Source: Nonomuraea sp. NBC_00507 (lineage in GTDB: Bacteria > Actinomycetota > Actinomycetes > Streptosporangiales > Streptosporangiaceae). Taken from it: a stretch of 64,000 bases of DNA. Below the pieces are notes generated by a model that saw only the letters and a list, made by a program, of their open reading frames with translations, was not told the origin of the DNA and searched no databases. The translations under genes were made by a program, and so were the position numbers. The stretch lies in the NCBI RefSeq assembly GCF_036013525.1, contig NZ_CP107853.1, forward strand, positions 7,192,001-7,256,000, given 5' to 3'. Below, piece after piece: positions 42,100 to 50,862 of the stretch; position 1 is the first letter of the stretch; every line of letters starts with the position of its first letter.

Positions 42100-42914
42100 C
42101 GGTCCGCAGGTCCTGGTGGAAGACGTCGGTGGGCGTCGTCCTGGTGGGGCTGATGCTCTTCCCGGTCTACTGGATGTTCAACGTCTCGCTCACCAAGACG
42201 AGCGACATGCGGGCCGACCCGCCGCACTGGTTCCCGTGGGACGCCACGTTCGAGGGATACACCGCGGCGTTCGGCCAGCAGCTGCCGGCCCTGGCCACCA
42301 GCCTGTTCATCGGCCTCGGCACGGTCGCGCTCACGCTGGTCGTGTCGCTGCCCGCCGGCTACTCGCTGGCCAAGCTGCGGCCGCTCGGCGCGCGCGGGAT
42401 CGACTTCCTGCTCCTGGTCGCCCAGATGATCCCCGCCGTGGTCATGGCCATGGGCTTCTACGCGATCTACATCAGGCTCGGGATGCTCAACACCGTCGCG
42501 GGCCTGATCGTGGCCGACTCCACGCTGGCCGTGCCGTTCGGGGTGTTGCTGTTCCGGGCGTTCATGGCGAGCATCCCCGCCGAGCTCATGGCCGCGGCCC
42601 AGATCGACGGGGCGAGCACCTGGCGCACGTTCCGCTCCATCATCCTGCCGCTCAGCCGCAACTCGGTGATCACCGTCTCGCTCTTCGCGTTCCTGTGGGC
42701 GTGGTCGGACTTCATCTTCGCCTCCACGCTCAACCGCAACAGCGACGTCATCCCCATCACGCTCGGCATCTTCCGTTACATCGGCAACAACACGACCCAA
42801 TGGAACTCGATCATGGCGACCGCCGTGATCGCGTCCGTTCCCGCAGCGTTCCTCCTCGTCCTCGCGCAGCGCTACATCGCCGCCGGGGTCACCGCGGGCG
42901 CCGTGAAGGACTGA
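42096..42914 (+). CDS. Sugar ABC transporter permease (MalG type)
   Basis: This is a 272-aa inner-membrane permease with six helices and the EAA loop ELMAAAQIDGASTWRTFRSIILPL near residue 175. The C-terminus AGVTAGAVKD is characteristic of the MalG family. It pairs with the preceding permease. It is followed after 28 nt by the GH127 gene, which is presumably co-transcribed. Confidence 0.94.
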   Translation: MTVRRSWWKTSVGVVLVGLMLFPVYWMFNVSLTKTSDMRADPPHWFPWDATFEGYTAAFGQQLPALATSLFIGLGTVALTLVVSLPAGYSLAKLRPLGARGIDFLLLVAQMIPAVVMAMGFYAIYIRLGMLNTVAGLIVADSTLAVPFGVLLFRAFMASIPAELMAAAQIDGASTWRTFRSIILPLSRNSVITVSLFAFLWAWSDFIFASTLNRNSDVIPITLGIFRYIGNNTTQWNSIMATAVIASVPAAFLLVLAQRYIAAGVTAGAVKD

Positions 42915-42942
42915 TCGTTCCGTGATTCGAAAGGCCCACCAC

Positions 42943-44853
42943 ATGACCGACCGCTCCGTTCCCGTGCTGCCGCCGACCGGCCCGGTACGCCCTCTGGGGC
43001 TCGCCCAGGTGTCCATCACCGGCGGGTTCTGGGGCCGCAGGCAGAGCGTGAACGCGACGGCCACGCTGTTCCACTGCGAGTCGTGGATGGAGCGCCTCGG
43101 CTGGCTCGCGAACTTCGACCGCGTCGCCGACGGCACGACCGGGCCCGACCGCCCGGGCTGGTCGTTCTCCGACTCCGAGGTCTACAAGCTGCTGGAGGCC
43201 CTGGTCTGGGAGACCGGCCGGACCGGCGACCCGGACGCGGAGGCGGCCATCAAGCGGCTCACCACCCGCATCGGCCGGGCGCAGGACCCCGACGGCTACC
43301 TCAACACGTGCTTCGGGCACGGCGAGCAGCCGCCGCGCTACAGCGACCTGGAAATGGGCCACGAGCTCTACAACACCGGCCACCTCCTGCAGGCCGCCGT
43401 GGCCCGCTTGCGCACCTCCGGCGAGGACGACCTGGTACGGATCGCGCGGCGGGCCGCCGACCACGTATGCCGCACCTTCGGCCCCGGCGGCAACCCGGGC
43501 ATCTGCGGACACCCCGAGATCGAGGTCGGGCTGGCCGAGCTCGGCCGGGCCCTGGGGGAGGAGCGCTACGTCGAGCAGGCCCGCCTGTTCCTCGACCGCC
43601 GCGGGCATGGGACCCTGCGGGACATCCCGCTGGGCCGCGCCTATTTCCAGGACGACATCCCGATCAGGCAGGCCGACGTCTGGCGCGGCCACGCCGTGCG
43701 CGCGCTCTACCTCACCGCCGCCGCGGTGGACGTCGCGGTCGAGCTCGGCGACGACGAGCTGCTGGCCGCGATCGAGCGGCAGTGGGAGCGCTCGGTCGCC
43801 CGCCGCACCTACATCACCGGCGGCATGGGCTCCCGCCACCAGGACGAGGGATTCGGCGAGGACTGGGAGCTGCCGCCGGACCGGGCCTACTGCGAGACGT
43901 GCGCCGGTGTTGCCTCGATCATGGTGTCCTGGCGGCTCTACCTGGCCACGGGCGACGTCCGCTACACCGATCTGATCGAGCGCACGCTCTACAACGTCAT
44001 CGCGACCTCCCCGAGCCCCGACGGCCGGGCGTTCTTCTACGCCAACCCCCTCCACCAGCGCACGCCCGGCAAACCGGCGGACGCCACCGAGGTCAGCCCC
44101 CGGGCCGAGGCCGGCGTCCGGGCCGCCTGGTTCGACGTCTCCTGCTGCCCCACCAACGTCGCCAGGACGCTGGCCAGCCTGGACGGCTATGTCGCCACCG
44201 CCGACGACGACGGCCTGCAGATCCATCAGTACGCGCCCGGCGCCGTCCGCGCCGAGCTGCCCGGCGGGCGGCAGGTCGCCGTGGACGTCGAGACGGACTA
44301 CCCCGCGTCGGGGACCGTCCGCGTCCGGATCGCGGCCGACGCGCCCTCGCCCTGGACCCTCTCCCTGCGGGTGCCGGCCTGGGCCGCCGGCGCCACATTG
44401 ACCGAGGACGGGCAGGCACGGCCGGTCGAGCCCGGCATGCTGGAGATCCGGCGGGCGTTCCGCGCCGGCGAGGTGATCACCCTCGAACTCCCGATGGAGC
44501 CCCGCTTCACCTGGCCGGACCCCCGCATCGACGCCGTACGCGGCTGTGTCGCCGTCGAGCGCGGCCCCGAGGTCCTGTGCGCCGAGTCCCACGACCTCCC
44601 GTACCCCGGCGGGCTCGACTCCCTGGCGATCGACCCCCTGACCGGCCCTCAGGCCGAGCCTGGCGGCGCGCGGGTCCGCGCCCTCCTGCCCGCCCACCCC
44701 GACCGGCCCTGGCCCTACCGTCTCTCGGGCGTTCCCGCGGAGCGCGCCGAGTGGCTCGACCTGCCGCTGCGGCCCTACCACTCCTGGGCCCAGCGGGGTC
44801 CGTCGAGCATGCGCATCTGGTTGCCCGTGTCCACACCCCCCGAAGGAGCGTGA
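42943..44853 (+). CDS. GH127-family glycoside hydrolase, probable beta-L-arabinofuranosidase
   Basis: This 636-aa cytoplasmic enzyme starts at ATG 42943 with AAAGG. It has the (alpha/alpha)6 barrel features of GH127 and the conserved cysteine set that binds Zn and provides the nucleophile: CETC in DRAYCETCAGVAS and CC in FDVSCCPTNVART. The nearby Glu in DWELPPDRA is also conserved. Characterised GH127 enzymes remove beta-L-arabinofuranose from plant hydroxyproline-rich glycoproteins and related glycans. No signal peptide is seen, so it acts on imported oligosaccharides brought in by the ABC transporter. Other GH127 specificities cannot be excluded. Confidence 0.9.
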   Translation: MTDRSVPVLPPTGPVRPLGLAQVSITGGFWGRRQSVNATATLFHCESWMERLGWLANFDRVADGTTGPDRPGWSFSDSEVYKLLEALVWETGRTGDPDAEAAIKRLTTRIGRAQDPDGYLNTCFGHGEQPPRYSDLEMGHELYNTGHLLQAAVARLRTSGEDDLVRIARRAADHVCRTFGPGGNPGICGHPEIEVGLAELGRALGEERYVEQARLFLDRRGHGTLRDIPLGRAYFQDDIPIRQADVWRGHAVRALYLTAAAVDVAVELGDDELLAAIERQWERSVARRTYITGGMGSRHQDEGFGEDWELPPDRAYCETCAGVASIMVSWRLYLATGDVRYTDLIERTLYNVIATSPSPDGRAFFYANPLHQRTPGKPADATEVSPRAEAGVRAAWFDVSCCPTNVARTLASLDGYVATADDDGLQIHQYAPGAVRAELPGGRQVAVDVETDYPASGTVRVRIAADAPSPWTLSLRVPAWAAGATLTEDGQARPVEPGMLEIRRAFRAGEVITLELPMEPRFTWPDPRIDAVRGCVAVERGPEVLCAESHDLPYPGGLDSLAIDPLTGPQAEPGGARVRALLPAHPDRPWPYRLSGVPAERAEWLDLPLRPYHSWAQRGPSSMRIWLPVSTPPEGA

Positions 44854-44857
44854 CACC

Positions 44858-46555
44858 ATGTCCCGAATCCGAGCGATCGCCTTAGCACTGGTCACCACGG
44901 CCGCCACCGTGGTGACCGCCGCCCCTCCGGCCGCCGCGGCGGGCGCGACGCTGACCGTCAACGTCGCCCAGCCGTTCCGGACCGTCACCCACGCCGCCTC
45001 CGGCGGCCTCTACGGCCTGGCGGAGAACTCCCGCCCGGCCGACTCCACCCTGCTGCCGATCAAGGTGAACTCGCTGACCCAGCCCGCGCCCGGCGTCGGC
45101 CAGCGCCCCAACGGGCAGCCGCCCGGCGGCGACGCCCTCCTGGTCGCCCCGCAGGCCACCAGGGTCGGCGCGGGCGAGTTCATCCGCATGCCCGACATCT
45201 ACCCGGACTTCCCCTACCGGTGGGTGAGCTGGGACGACTGGCTGGCCAAGGTCAACACCATGGTCAACGCCCGGTTGTCGGCCACCACGGTCACGAACGT
45301 CATCGGCTGGGAGCTCTGGAACGAGCCCGACTACACCTGGAACACCTCTGCCGCGGGCAACTTCAACGACGGCTGGGTGCGGACGTTCCGGGCGGTGCGC
45401 GCGCTCGACACGCTCACGCCGATCGTCGGCCCCAGCACCGCCACCTACAACCGCTCCTGGATGCAGGCGTTCCTCACCCGCGCCAGGGACACCGGCACGC
45501 TGCCCGACATCATCTGCTGGCACGAGCTGACGAACCCCACCAGGATCGCCGGCGACATCGCCGACTACCGCAACCTGGAGGCGTCGCTGGGCATCAGCCC
45601 GCGCCGCATCTCCATCAACGAGTACGCCGCCCCCGCCGAGGTGGACGTCCCCGGCCGGGTCGCCAGCTACGTGGCCAAGCTGGAGCGCGGCGGCGTCGAA
45701 TCCGCGCACCGGGCCTTCTGGTACGAGTACGGCACCATGAACGGCCTGGTCGTCAACAACAACCAGCCCACCGGCACCTGGTGGCTGTACAAGTGGTACG
45801 GCGACATGGCCGGGAACATGGTCACCACGACGACCACCACGCAGACCGGCCTGGACGGGTTCGCCTCCTACGACCCCACCCGCAGGATCGTCAACGTGGT
45901 GTTCGGCAACGAGGCCGGGGCCAACACCGTCAACCTCACGGGCCTCGGCCCGCTCGGCTCCAGCGTGCGCGTCACGCTGCTGTCCACCCCGTCCAGCGGC
46001 CGCTTCACCGCCGTGACCGCGCCTGCCACCGTCTCCACCACCACCCGCACGGTCAGCGGCGGCAACCTCAGCGTGTCGGTGCCGAATATGAGCGCCACCA
46101 GCGCCTACCAGCTCATCGTCGAACCCGTCAGCGGGGTCCCGTCCTACCAGCAGCGCTACGAGGCCGAGAACGCCTCCGTGTTCCGTGCCCAGCGGCTGAG
46201 CGCCTCCAGCGCGTCGGCAGGCGGCTACGTGGGCCGGATCGACAACTCGGGCACGCCCCGCACCGACAGCTACGTCGACTTCGTCGTGAACGTGCCCACC
46301 GCCCGGGCGTACACGATGACCATCGGCTACGCCAACGGCACCGGCGCCACCGCCACCCAGGGCCTGGCCTACAACGGCGGGGCCTGGACCACGGTCAGCT
46401 ACCCGCCGACCGCGGGCTGGGGCCAGTTCGGGGCCACGATCAGCACCAGCGTCAACCTCAGGGCCGGCTACAACGTGATCCGCCTGGCGAAGGGCTCGCC
46501 GTACTTCGCGGGCGGCACCGGATACGCCGAGCTCGACTACATCCAGCTCACCTGA
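44858..46555 (+). CDS. Secreted GH39-like clan-A glycoside hydrolase with C-terminal CBM35-like domain
   Basis: This 565-aa secreted enzyme has a signal peptide (IRAIALALVTTAATVVTAAPPAAAA). The catalytic barrel has E156 in WELWNEPDY as likely acid/base and E255 in ISINEYAAP as likely nucleophile. A beta-sandwich follows, then a carbohydrate-binding module beginning QRYEAENASVF (about residue 430) and ending YAELDYIQLT. It resembles the catalytic part of the 1213-aa enzyme at 34796, so the two are probably diverged paralogues with related substrates. It is last in the transporter/GH127 operon, 4 nt after GH127, and is followed by a strong terminator. Confidence 0.87.
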   Translation: MSRIRAIALALVTTAATVVTAAPPAAAAGATLTVNVAQPFRTVTHAASGGLYGLAENSRPADSTLLPIKVNSLTQPAPGVGQRPNGQPPGGDALLVAPQATRVGAGEFIRMPDIYPDFPYRWVSWDDWLAKVNTMVNARLSATTVTNVIGWELWNEPDYTWNTSAAGNFNDGWVRTFRAVRALDTLTPIVGPSTATYNRSWMQAFLTRARDTGTLPDIICWHELTNPTRIAGDIADYRNLEASLGISPRRISINEYAAPAEVDVPGRVASYVAKLERGGVESAHRAFWYEYGTMNGLVVNNNQPTGTWWLYKWYGDMAGNMVTTTTTTQTGLDGFASYDPTRRIVNVVFGNEAGANTVNLTGLGPLGSSVRVTLLSTPSSGRFTAVTAPATVSTTTRTVSGGNLSVSVPNMSATSAYQLIVEPVSGVPSYQQRYEAENASVFRAQRLSASSASAGGYVGRIDNSGTPRTDSYVDFVVNVPTARAYTMTIGYANGTGATATQGLAYNGGAWTTVSYPPTAGWGQFGATISTSVNLRAGYNVIRLAKGSPYFAGGTGYAELDYIQLT

Positions 46556-46575
46556 TCGCTCACCGCCCATGATCG

Positions 46576-46616
46576 CGCCCGGCCGGGCCACGACGTCGAC
46601 GTGACCCGGCCGGGCG
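46576..46616. terminator. Strong hairpin terminator
   Basis: Arms 46576-46592 and 46600-46616 are complementary over 17 bp with one wobble position, around a 7-nt loop. It stands 20 nt after the hydrolase stop and closes the arabinoside operon. Confidence 0.88.
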
Positions 46617-46960
46617 GGTCTGGTCGAAGCAAAGGGCTGCGGGCGAGCGCCCCGGGAGCGTCGCGCCCGCAGCTCAGGGAATGGATGGGCAGGCCGTGGC
46701 GTTATCCCCGCAATCCCGAAGCCGGCTTTACCGCACAGGGTAGATCTTTGCCGGATTCGTGGTGTTTTATTTGCGTTTGTCCGATTCGAGTCGGTAACGT
46801 AGTTCCAGTTGCCGGGGAATGACCCGCACCTTACCTCTGAAGGGCGGTTTCCCGGATCCTCTTGCGCTCCACGTAGCGACTGTGGCCTCATGCCCGGCTA
46901 CGTCGGTCAAGCGAGTGCAACGCCTGTACGTGTCCCCTAACAAAGGACTGACCTTTAACT
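46617..46960 (+). promoter_or_regulatory. Long 5' region of the small secreted protein gene
   Basis: There is no gene here. A hairpin with 9-bp arms (46637-46645 / 46664-46672) lies early. A promoter-like pair, TTGCGT at 46771-46776 and TAACGT at 46795-46800 with 18-nt spacing, would start transcription near 46807 and give a leader of about 150 nt. That leader contains an inverted repeat ACGTAGC / GCTACGT (46871-46877 / 46897-46903). No known riboswitch class was recognised. AAAGGA precedes the ATG at some distance. Confidence 0.4.
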
Positions 46961-47518
46961 ATGACTGCCCGCATGCGCTCTATCGCCCTGCTCGCAGCCT
47001 CCACCCTCGGCGCCCTGACCATCGGCTCCGCCGCGGCCCACGCCGACACCGGCTCGGACGCCGGCAAGGCCAAGCTCCAGGGCTCCACCACGGCGTCCTA
47101 CTTCTGGGACGACTCCTCCGGTCGCGCCGGTGACACCGGCCTTCCCGCCGCCGGCAAGCCCATGCAGAAGGGTCTGGCCGCCAGCCCCAGCTGGCCGCTC
47201 ATGACCGAGGGCTACGTGATGTACAAGGGCAAGAAGCTGCCCTTCTTCGTCGGCGACCGCGGCCCCGGCGACCCCTCCAGCCGTGGCGTCATGCTCGACC
47301 TGGACGCCAAGACCTTCGCCGAGCTGACCGGCGGCACGTTCAACCCCGACACCCTGGGCGTGGACGGCGTCGACGGCGAGGGCCACATCAAGATCCAGTA
47401 CGTGGTGACCAAGTGGGGCGACGGCATCGGCCGTAAGAGCCACCCGGTCGCCTTCTCCACCCGCGCCTGGGCCGAGAAGGACACCACCTCTGTCTCCACC
47501 GTGTCGGTGAAGCACTAG
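46961..47518 (+). CDS. Small secreted protein of unknown function
   Basis: This 185-aa protein is exported by a signal peptide (MRSIALLAASTLGALTIGSAAAHA, from ATG 46961 or 46973). The mature part has no Cys and is rich in Gly, Asp and Lys. The segment LPFFVGDRGPGDPSSRGVMLDLDAKTFAELTGG recalls double-psi beta-barrel (RlpA/expansin-like) proteins, but the match is partial and not enough for assignment. It has its own long leader and a terminator immediately after, so it is a monocistronic gene. A cell-wall or plant-polysaccharide-associated role would fit the neighbourhood but is a guess. Confidence 0.75.
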   Translation: MTARMRSIALLAASTLGALTIGSAAAHADTGSDAGKAKLQGSTTASYFWDDSSGRAGDTGLPAAGKPMQKGLAASPSWPLMTEGYVMYKGKKLPFFVGDRGPGDPSSRGVMLDLDAKTFAELTGGTFNPDTLGVDGVDGEGHIKIQYVVTKWGDGIGRKSHPVAFSTRAWAEKDTTSVSTVSVKH

Positions 47519-47543
47519 GCCGGCTCACAGGTCAGTCCGTCCA

Positions 47544-47577
47544 CGAGGAGGGCACCCCATTCGGGGTGTCCTCCTCG
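47544..47577 (+). terminator. Rho-independent-type hairpin
   Basis: Fifteen-bp arms (47544-47558 and 47563-47577) match at 14 positions around an ATTC loop, followed by a short T-containing stretch. It lies 26 nt after the stop of the secreted-protein gene and insulates it from the GH43-type gene. Confidence 0.9.
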
Positions 47578-47581
47578 TCTG

Positions 47582-47595
47582 TATCGTTACAAACC
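47582..47595. promoter_or_regulatory. TATCGTTACAAACC operator before the GH43-type gene
   Basis: This 14-mer differs at one base from the operator half-site at 48564-48577 before the ABC operon. It lies 20 nt upstream of the GH43-type start codon. It is probably bound by the LacI protein encoded at 51719. Confidence 0.65.
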
Positions 47596-47615
47596 GATCT
47601 ACAGAATGGACGGTC

Positions 47616-48548
47616 ATGACAGAGGTCCCCCGGCCGCTCTACCGCGACCCCATGTTCGACGGCGCCACCGATCCCACCGTGATCTGGAACCGCGCCGAGG
47701 GCGCGTGGTGGCTCGTCTACACCAGCAGGCGGGCGACCGCCCCGCACCGCCAGGACGTCAGCTGGGTCCACGGCACCGACCTCGGTGTGGCCTCCTCCGC
47801 CGACGGCGGCGTGACCTGGCTGTATCGGGGGACCATCGAGGGTCTCGACCTCGAGTGGGGGCGGCACACGTACTGGGCGCCGGAGATCGTCGACGACGGC
47901 GCCACGTACCACATGTACGTCAGCGTCATCCGCGGCGTCCCCGAAGCCTGGCATCCCCACGAACGCCACATCCGCCACTACACCAGCCCCGACCTCGTCC
48001 GCTGGACCTACCGCTCCACCTTGGACCTGTCCTCCGCGTACGTGATCGACGCCTGTGTGGCCCCGCTGCCCGGCGGCGGCCACCGCCTCTGGTACAAGGA
48101 CGAGGCCGACGGATCCCACACCTGGGCCGCCGACAGCCAGGACCTGTATCAATGGAAGGTCAAGGGCCCGGCGGTGACGATCTCCGCCCACGAGGGGCCC
48201 AATGTGTTCACCCTCGGCGGCCACCACTGGATGATCGTGGACGAATGGCACGGCCAGCGCGTGCTCAGATCCGGCGACCTCGAGACCTGGCGGCCCCAGG
48301 GACTCATCCTCGACAAGCCGGGGACCGGCGAGCAGGACGCCGGCTACGGGCACCACGCGGACGTCGTGGTGACCGGCGAAGAAGCGCTGGTCTTCTACTT
48401 CACCCACCCGGACGGGCCGGACAGCGGACGGCGGTCGGCCGTGCACGCGGCCCGGCTGAGGGTCCGCGACGGCGTGCTGACCTGTGATCGTGACGAGCCC
48501 CTCATCGGCCCGATCCTGCCCGTTGAGGGTCCGGCAACACATCCTTGA
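47616..48548 (+). CDS. GH43-type five-bladed beta-propeller glycosidase
   Basis: This is a 310-aa cytoplasmic enzyme without signal peptide. It shows the GH43/clan-F pattern: DPTVIWNRAEGAWWLVYT with the first catalytic Asp, a middle AYVIDACVAPLPGG Asp, and HEGPNVFTLGGHHWMIVDE with the catalytic Glu. Repeated bladed segments WxxxSxDLxxW (YTSPDLVRWTY, DSQDLYQWKV, SGDLETWRP) are clear. GH43-type enzymes cleave arabinosyl, xylosyl or galactosyl links. Next to a rhamnogalacturonan lyase regulon, debranching of imported pectic oligosaccharides is likely. A LacI-type operator precedes it. Confidence 0.85.
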   Translation: MTEVPRPLYRDPMFDGATDPTVIWNRAEGAWWLVYTSRRATAPHRQDVSWVHGTDLGVASSADGGVTWLYRGTIEGLDLEWGRHTYWAPEIVDDGATYHMYVSVIRGVPEAWHPHERHIRHYTSPDLVRWTYRSTLDLSSAYVIDACVAPLPGGGHRLWYKDEADGSHTWAADSQDLYQWKVKGPAVTISAHEGPNVFTLGGHHWMIVDEWHGQRVLRSGDLETWRPQGLILDKPGTGEQDAGYGHHADVVVTGEEALVFYFTHPDGPDSGRRSAVHAARLRVRDGVLTCDRDEPLIGPILPVEGPATHP

Positions 48549-48590
48549 CATCCGCCAATTTTTATCGATACAAACCACTGTATCGATAAA
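48545..48590 (+). promoter_or_regulatory. Promoter with double TATCGATA operator before the second ABC operon
   Basis: TTGACA at 48545-48550 is a -35 box, and ATACAA-like sequence lies 17-18 nt later. The inverted repeat TTTATCGATA (48561-48570) and TATCGATAAA (48581-48590) is perfect over 10 bp, with each arm holding a TATCGATA palindrome. It overlaps the presumed -10, which is ideal for repression. The LacI gene is the last gene of this operon, so it would be autoregulated. Confidence 0.82.
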
Positions 48591-48677
48591 CCGGCGAATT
48601 CCGGCCGGTTGCCCCCCGCGTGGATGTCCATCCGCGCGTCCATCCCCCCACGGTAACGATCGCCAAAGAGGTGAGCG

Positions 48678-49919
48678 ATGTCCCTGCTCAGAAGATCAGT
48701 CGCGACGCTGGCGGCAGCGGCGGCCGTCCTGGCCGCAACGGCCGGATGCGGCTCGGGAAGTGAAGGCAGCGGCGGCGGCAAGACCAAGCTGAGCTTCTTC
48801 TCCTGGGAGAACGAGAAGACGATGAAGCCGCTCATCGACGCCTTCGAGAAGCAGAACCCCAGCATCGACATCGAGTTCTCCACCGCCCCGCCCGTGGCCG
48901 AGTACATCGCGGCGCTGCAGACCAGGCTCGTCTCGGGCACCGCGGCGGATGTGTTCGTGATCGCCGCGGAGAACAAGACCAACCTCGTTCAGGGCGGCTT
49001 CGTCAAGGACCTGACCGGCAAGCCGTTCATGGCGAACATGTCCAAGTTCAACACCGAGGCCTGGTCCGTGGACGGCAAGGCCTACGGCATGTCGATCTCG
49101 TCGTGGTCCGCCGGCATCCTCTACAACAAGGACCTCCTCGCCAAGGCGGGCGTCACCGAATTCCCCACCAAGTGGGACGACTTCATCGCGCTGTGCCAGA
49201 AGCTCAAGGCGGCGGGCACCACGCCCTACCACGAATCGGTGGCGGGCATGCCGCTCACCTTCGCGGCCCTGGTCGGCCACGAGAACGCGCGCCAGGGCGG
49301 CGACGTGGACGCCCAGATCTTCGCAGGCAAGAAGAAGTTCGGCGACCTGTGGAACGGGCCGCTGACGACCTTCAACCAGCTGTTCACCAGCGGCGTGCTG
49401 GGCAAGGACGCGGTCAGCCTGAAGGGCGAGCAGATCGCGGACGAATTCGCCAACGGCCGCGTCGCGATGATCCCCGCGGGTCCGTGGGACGTGACCTCGC
49501 TGCGGGAGAAGGCGCCGAAGATGAACATGGTCTTCGCCGGGGTGCCCACTCCCGACGGCAAGCCGTTCTGGGGCGGCGCCGCCTCGCCCGGCTGGGCCAT
49601 CAACGCCAAGACCGAGCACGAGAAGGAGGCCGAGGCGTTTCTGACGTACCTCGGCAGCAAGGAGGGCGTCACGCTGTTCAACAAGCAGACGGCCGCCATG
49701 ACCACCACGTCCGACGTCATCCCCGTGATCGACAAGGCGCTGGAGCCCAACCTCCAGGCGCTCAAGGACGGCACCTTCTACCTGCCGCAGATCGCCTGGC
49801 CGCGGGTCCAGGACGCGCTCACCACCGAGGCCGTTGCCCAGCTCCAGCTGATGGTGCAGGGCCAGGCCAAGCCGGCGGACGTCGCCGCCGCGCTGGACAA
49901 CCGGCTGGCCCAGGGCTGA
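48678..49919 (+). CDS. Sugar ABC transporter solute-binding lipoprotein (second system)
   Basis: This 413-aa family 1 binding protein has a lipoprotein signal (LLRRSVATLAAAAAVLAATAGC, lipidated Cys near 24). The mature start KTKLSFFSWENEKTMKPLIDAFEKQNP is typical, as is AYGMSISSWSAGILYNKDLL. It is the first gene of an operon with two permeases and a LacI regulator under a TATCGATA operator. With PL11 and GH43-type genes in the same regulon, rhamnogalacturonan oligosaccharides are the likely ligand. No ATPase gene is linked. Confidence 0.92.
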   Translation: MSLLRRSVATLAAAAAVLAATAGCGSGSEGSGGGKTKLSFFSWENEKTMKPLIDAFEKQNPSIDIEFSTAPPVAEYIAALQTRLVSGTAADVFVIAAENKTNLVQGGFVKDLTGKPFMANMSKFNTEAWSVDGKAYGMSISSWSAGILYNKDLLAKAGVTEFPTKWDDFIALCQKLKAAGTTPYHESVAGMPLTFAALVGHENARQGGDVDAQIFAGKKKFGDLWNGPLTTFNQLFTSGVLGKDAVSLKGEQIADEFANGRVAMIPAGPWDVTSLREKAPKMNMVFAGVPTPDGKPFWGGAASPGWAINAKTEHEKEAEAFLTYLGSKEGVTLFNKQTAAMTTTSDVIPVIDKALEPNLQALKDGTFYLPQIAWPRVQDALTTEAVAQLQLMVQGQAKPADVAAALDNRLAQG

Positions 49920-49920
49920 C

Positions 49921-50862
49921 ATGACCGCGCTCGGCAGAAGGGCGCCCGCACCGACGGGCGCCCTGTCCTGGCTCACCTCGCCGAAGAGGCTCGAAGGGCT
50001 GCGCCTGCAGGCGTTCCTGGTGCCGATCGGGATCGTGTTCGCGGTGTTGTTCGCGATCCCGCTGGCGCAGTCGCTCTACTTCAGCGTGACCGACTTCAAC
50101 GGCTACTCCACGGACGTCAACTTCGTCGGGCTGGAGAACTACCGGAAGATCTTCAGCGATCCGTCCATGCTGGCGGGGCTGGGGTTCACGCTGCTGTACG
50201 CGATCGGCACCACCGTGATCGTCACGGTGCTGGCGATCCCGCTGGCCGTGCTGCTCAACCGGCGCTTCTTCGGCCGGAACGTGGTGCGCGCGGTCTTCTT
50301 CTTCCCGGCGATCCCGAGCATCGCGATCCTCGGTCTGGTGTGGGGGTTCATCCTGTCGCCCCTCGGGTCCGGCGCGCTCAACTGGCTGCTCGACGCGGTC
50401 GGCGGGTTCGGTCCCGTGTCGTGGCTGTCGGACGGCACGCTCGCCCAGTGGTCGATCATCATGGTCGCCGTCTGGTCGTCCACCGGCTGGCACGCCATCC
50501 TCTACCTGGCGTACCTGCAGTCCATCCCGGGCGACTACTACGAGGCCGCGCGGGTCGACGGGGCCTCGCCGCGCCAGTCGTTCTTCCGGATCACGCTGCC
50601 GCTGCTCGCCCCCGCGGTCACCGTCAGCTCGCTGCTGCTGATGACCGGCGGGCTGAAGGTCTACGATCTGCCCTACACCCTCACCAAGGGCGGCCCCGGG
50701 TACGCGACCTTCACCATCACCCAGTCGATCATCCAGAGCGGCATCGCCCAGGCCAAGTTCGGCCAGGCCTCCGCGCTGGCCGTGGTCTTCATGCTGGCCG
50801 TGGGGGCGATCGTGGCGGTCCAGCTCGTCCTGTCCCGCCGCCTGGAGGGACGCCTCTCATGA
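49921..50862 (+). CDS. Sugar ABC transporter permease (MalF type, second system)
   Basis: This is a 313-aa permease with six membrane helices and the EAA loop DYYEAARVDGASPRQSFFRITLPLL near residue 205. It begins 1 nt after the binding-protein stop and overlaps the next permease by 4 nt. It forms the import channel with its partner. Confidence 0.94.
   Translation: MTALGRRAPAPTGALSWLTSPKRLEGLRLQAFLVPIGIVFAVLFAIPLAQSLYFSVTDFNGYSTDVNFVGLENYRKIFSDPSMLAGLGFTLLYAIGTTVIVTVLAIPLAVLLNRRFFGRNVVRAVFFFPAIPSIAILGLVWGFILSPLGSGALNWLLDAVGGFGPVSWLSDGTLAQWSIIMVAVWSSTGWHAILYLAYLQSIPGDYYEAARVDGASPRQSFFRITLPLLAPAVTVSSLLLMTGGLKVYDLPYTLTKGGPGYATFTITQSIIQSGIAQAKFGQASALAVVFMLAVGAIVAVQLVLSRRLEGRLS

Noticed and set aside
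42889..46891. Two long minus-strand open frames opposite GH127 and the GH39-like gene
   Set aside because: They have low-complexity Gly/Ala/Arg/Val-rich translations without motifs. The plus-strand genes have catalytic motifs, signal peptide and Shine-Dalgarno sites.
46617..46960. c-di-AMP (ydaO) riboswitch before the secreted-protein gene
   Set aside because: The conserved elements of that class could not be found by eye. A covariance-model search would be needed to claim any riboswitch.
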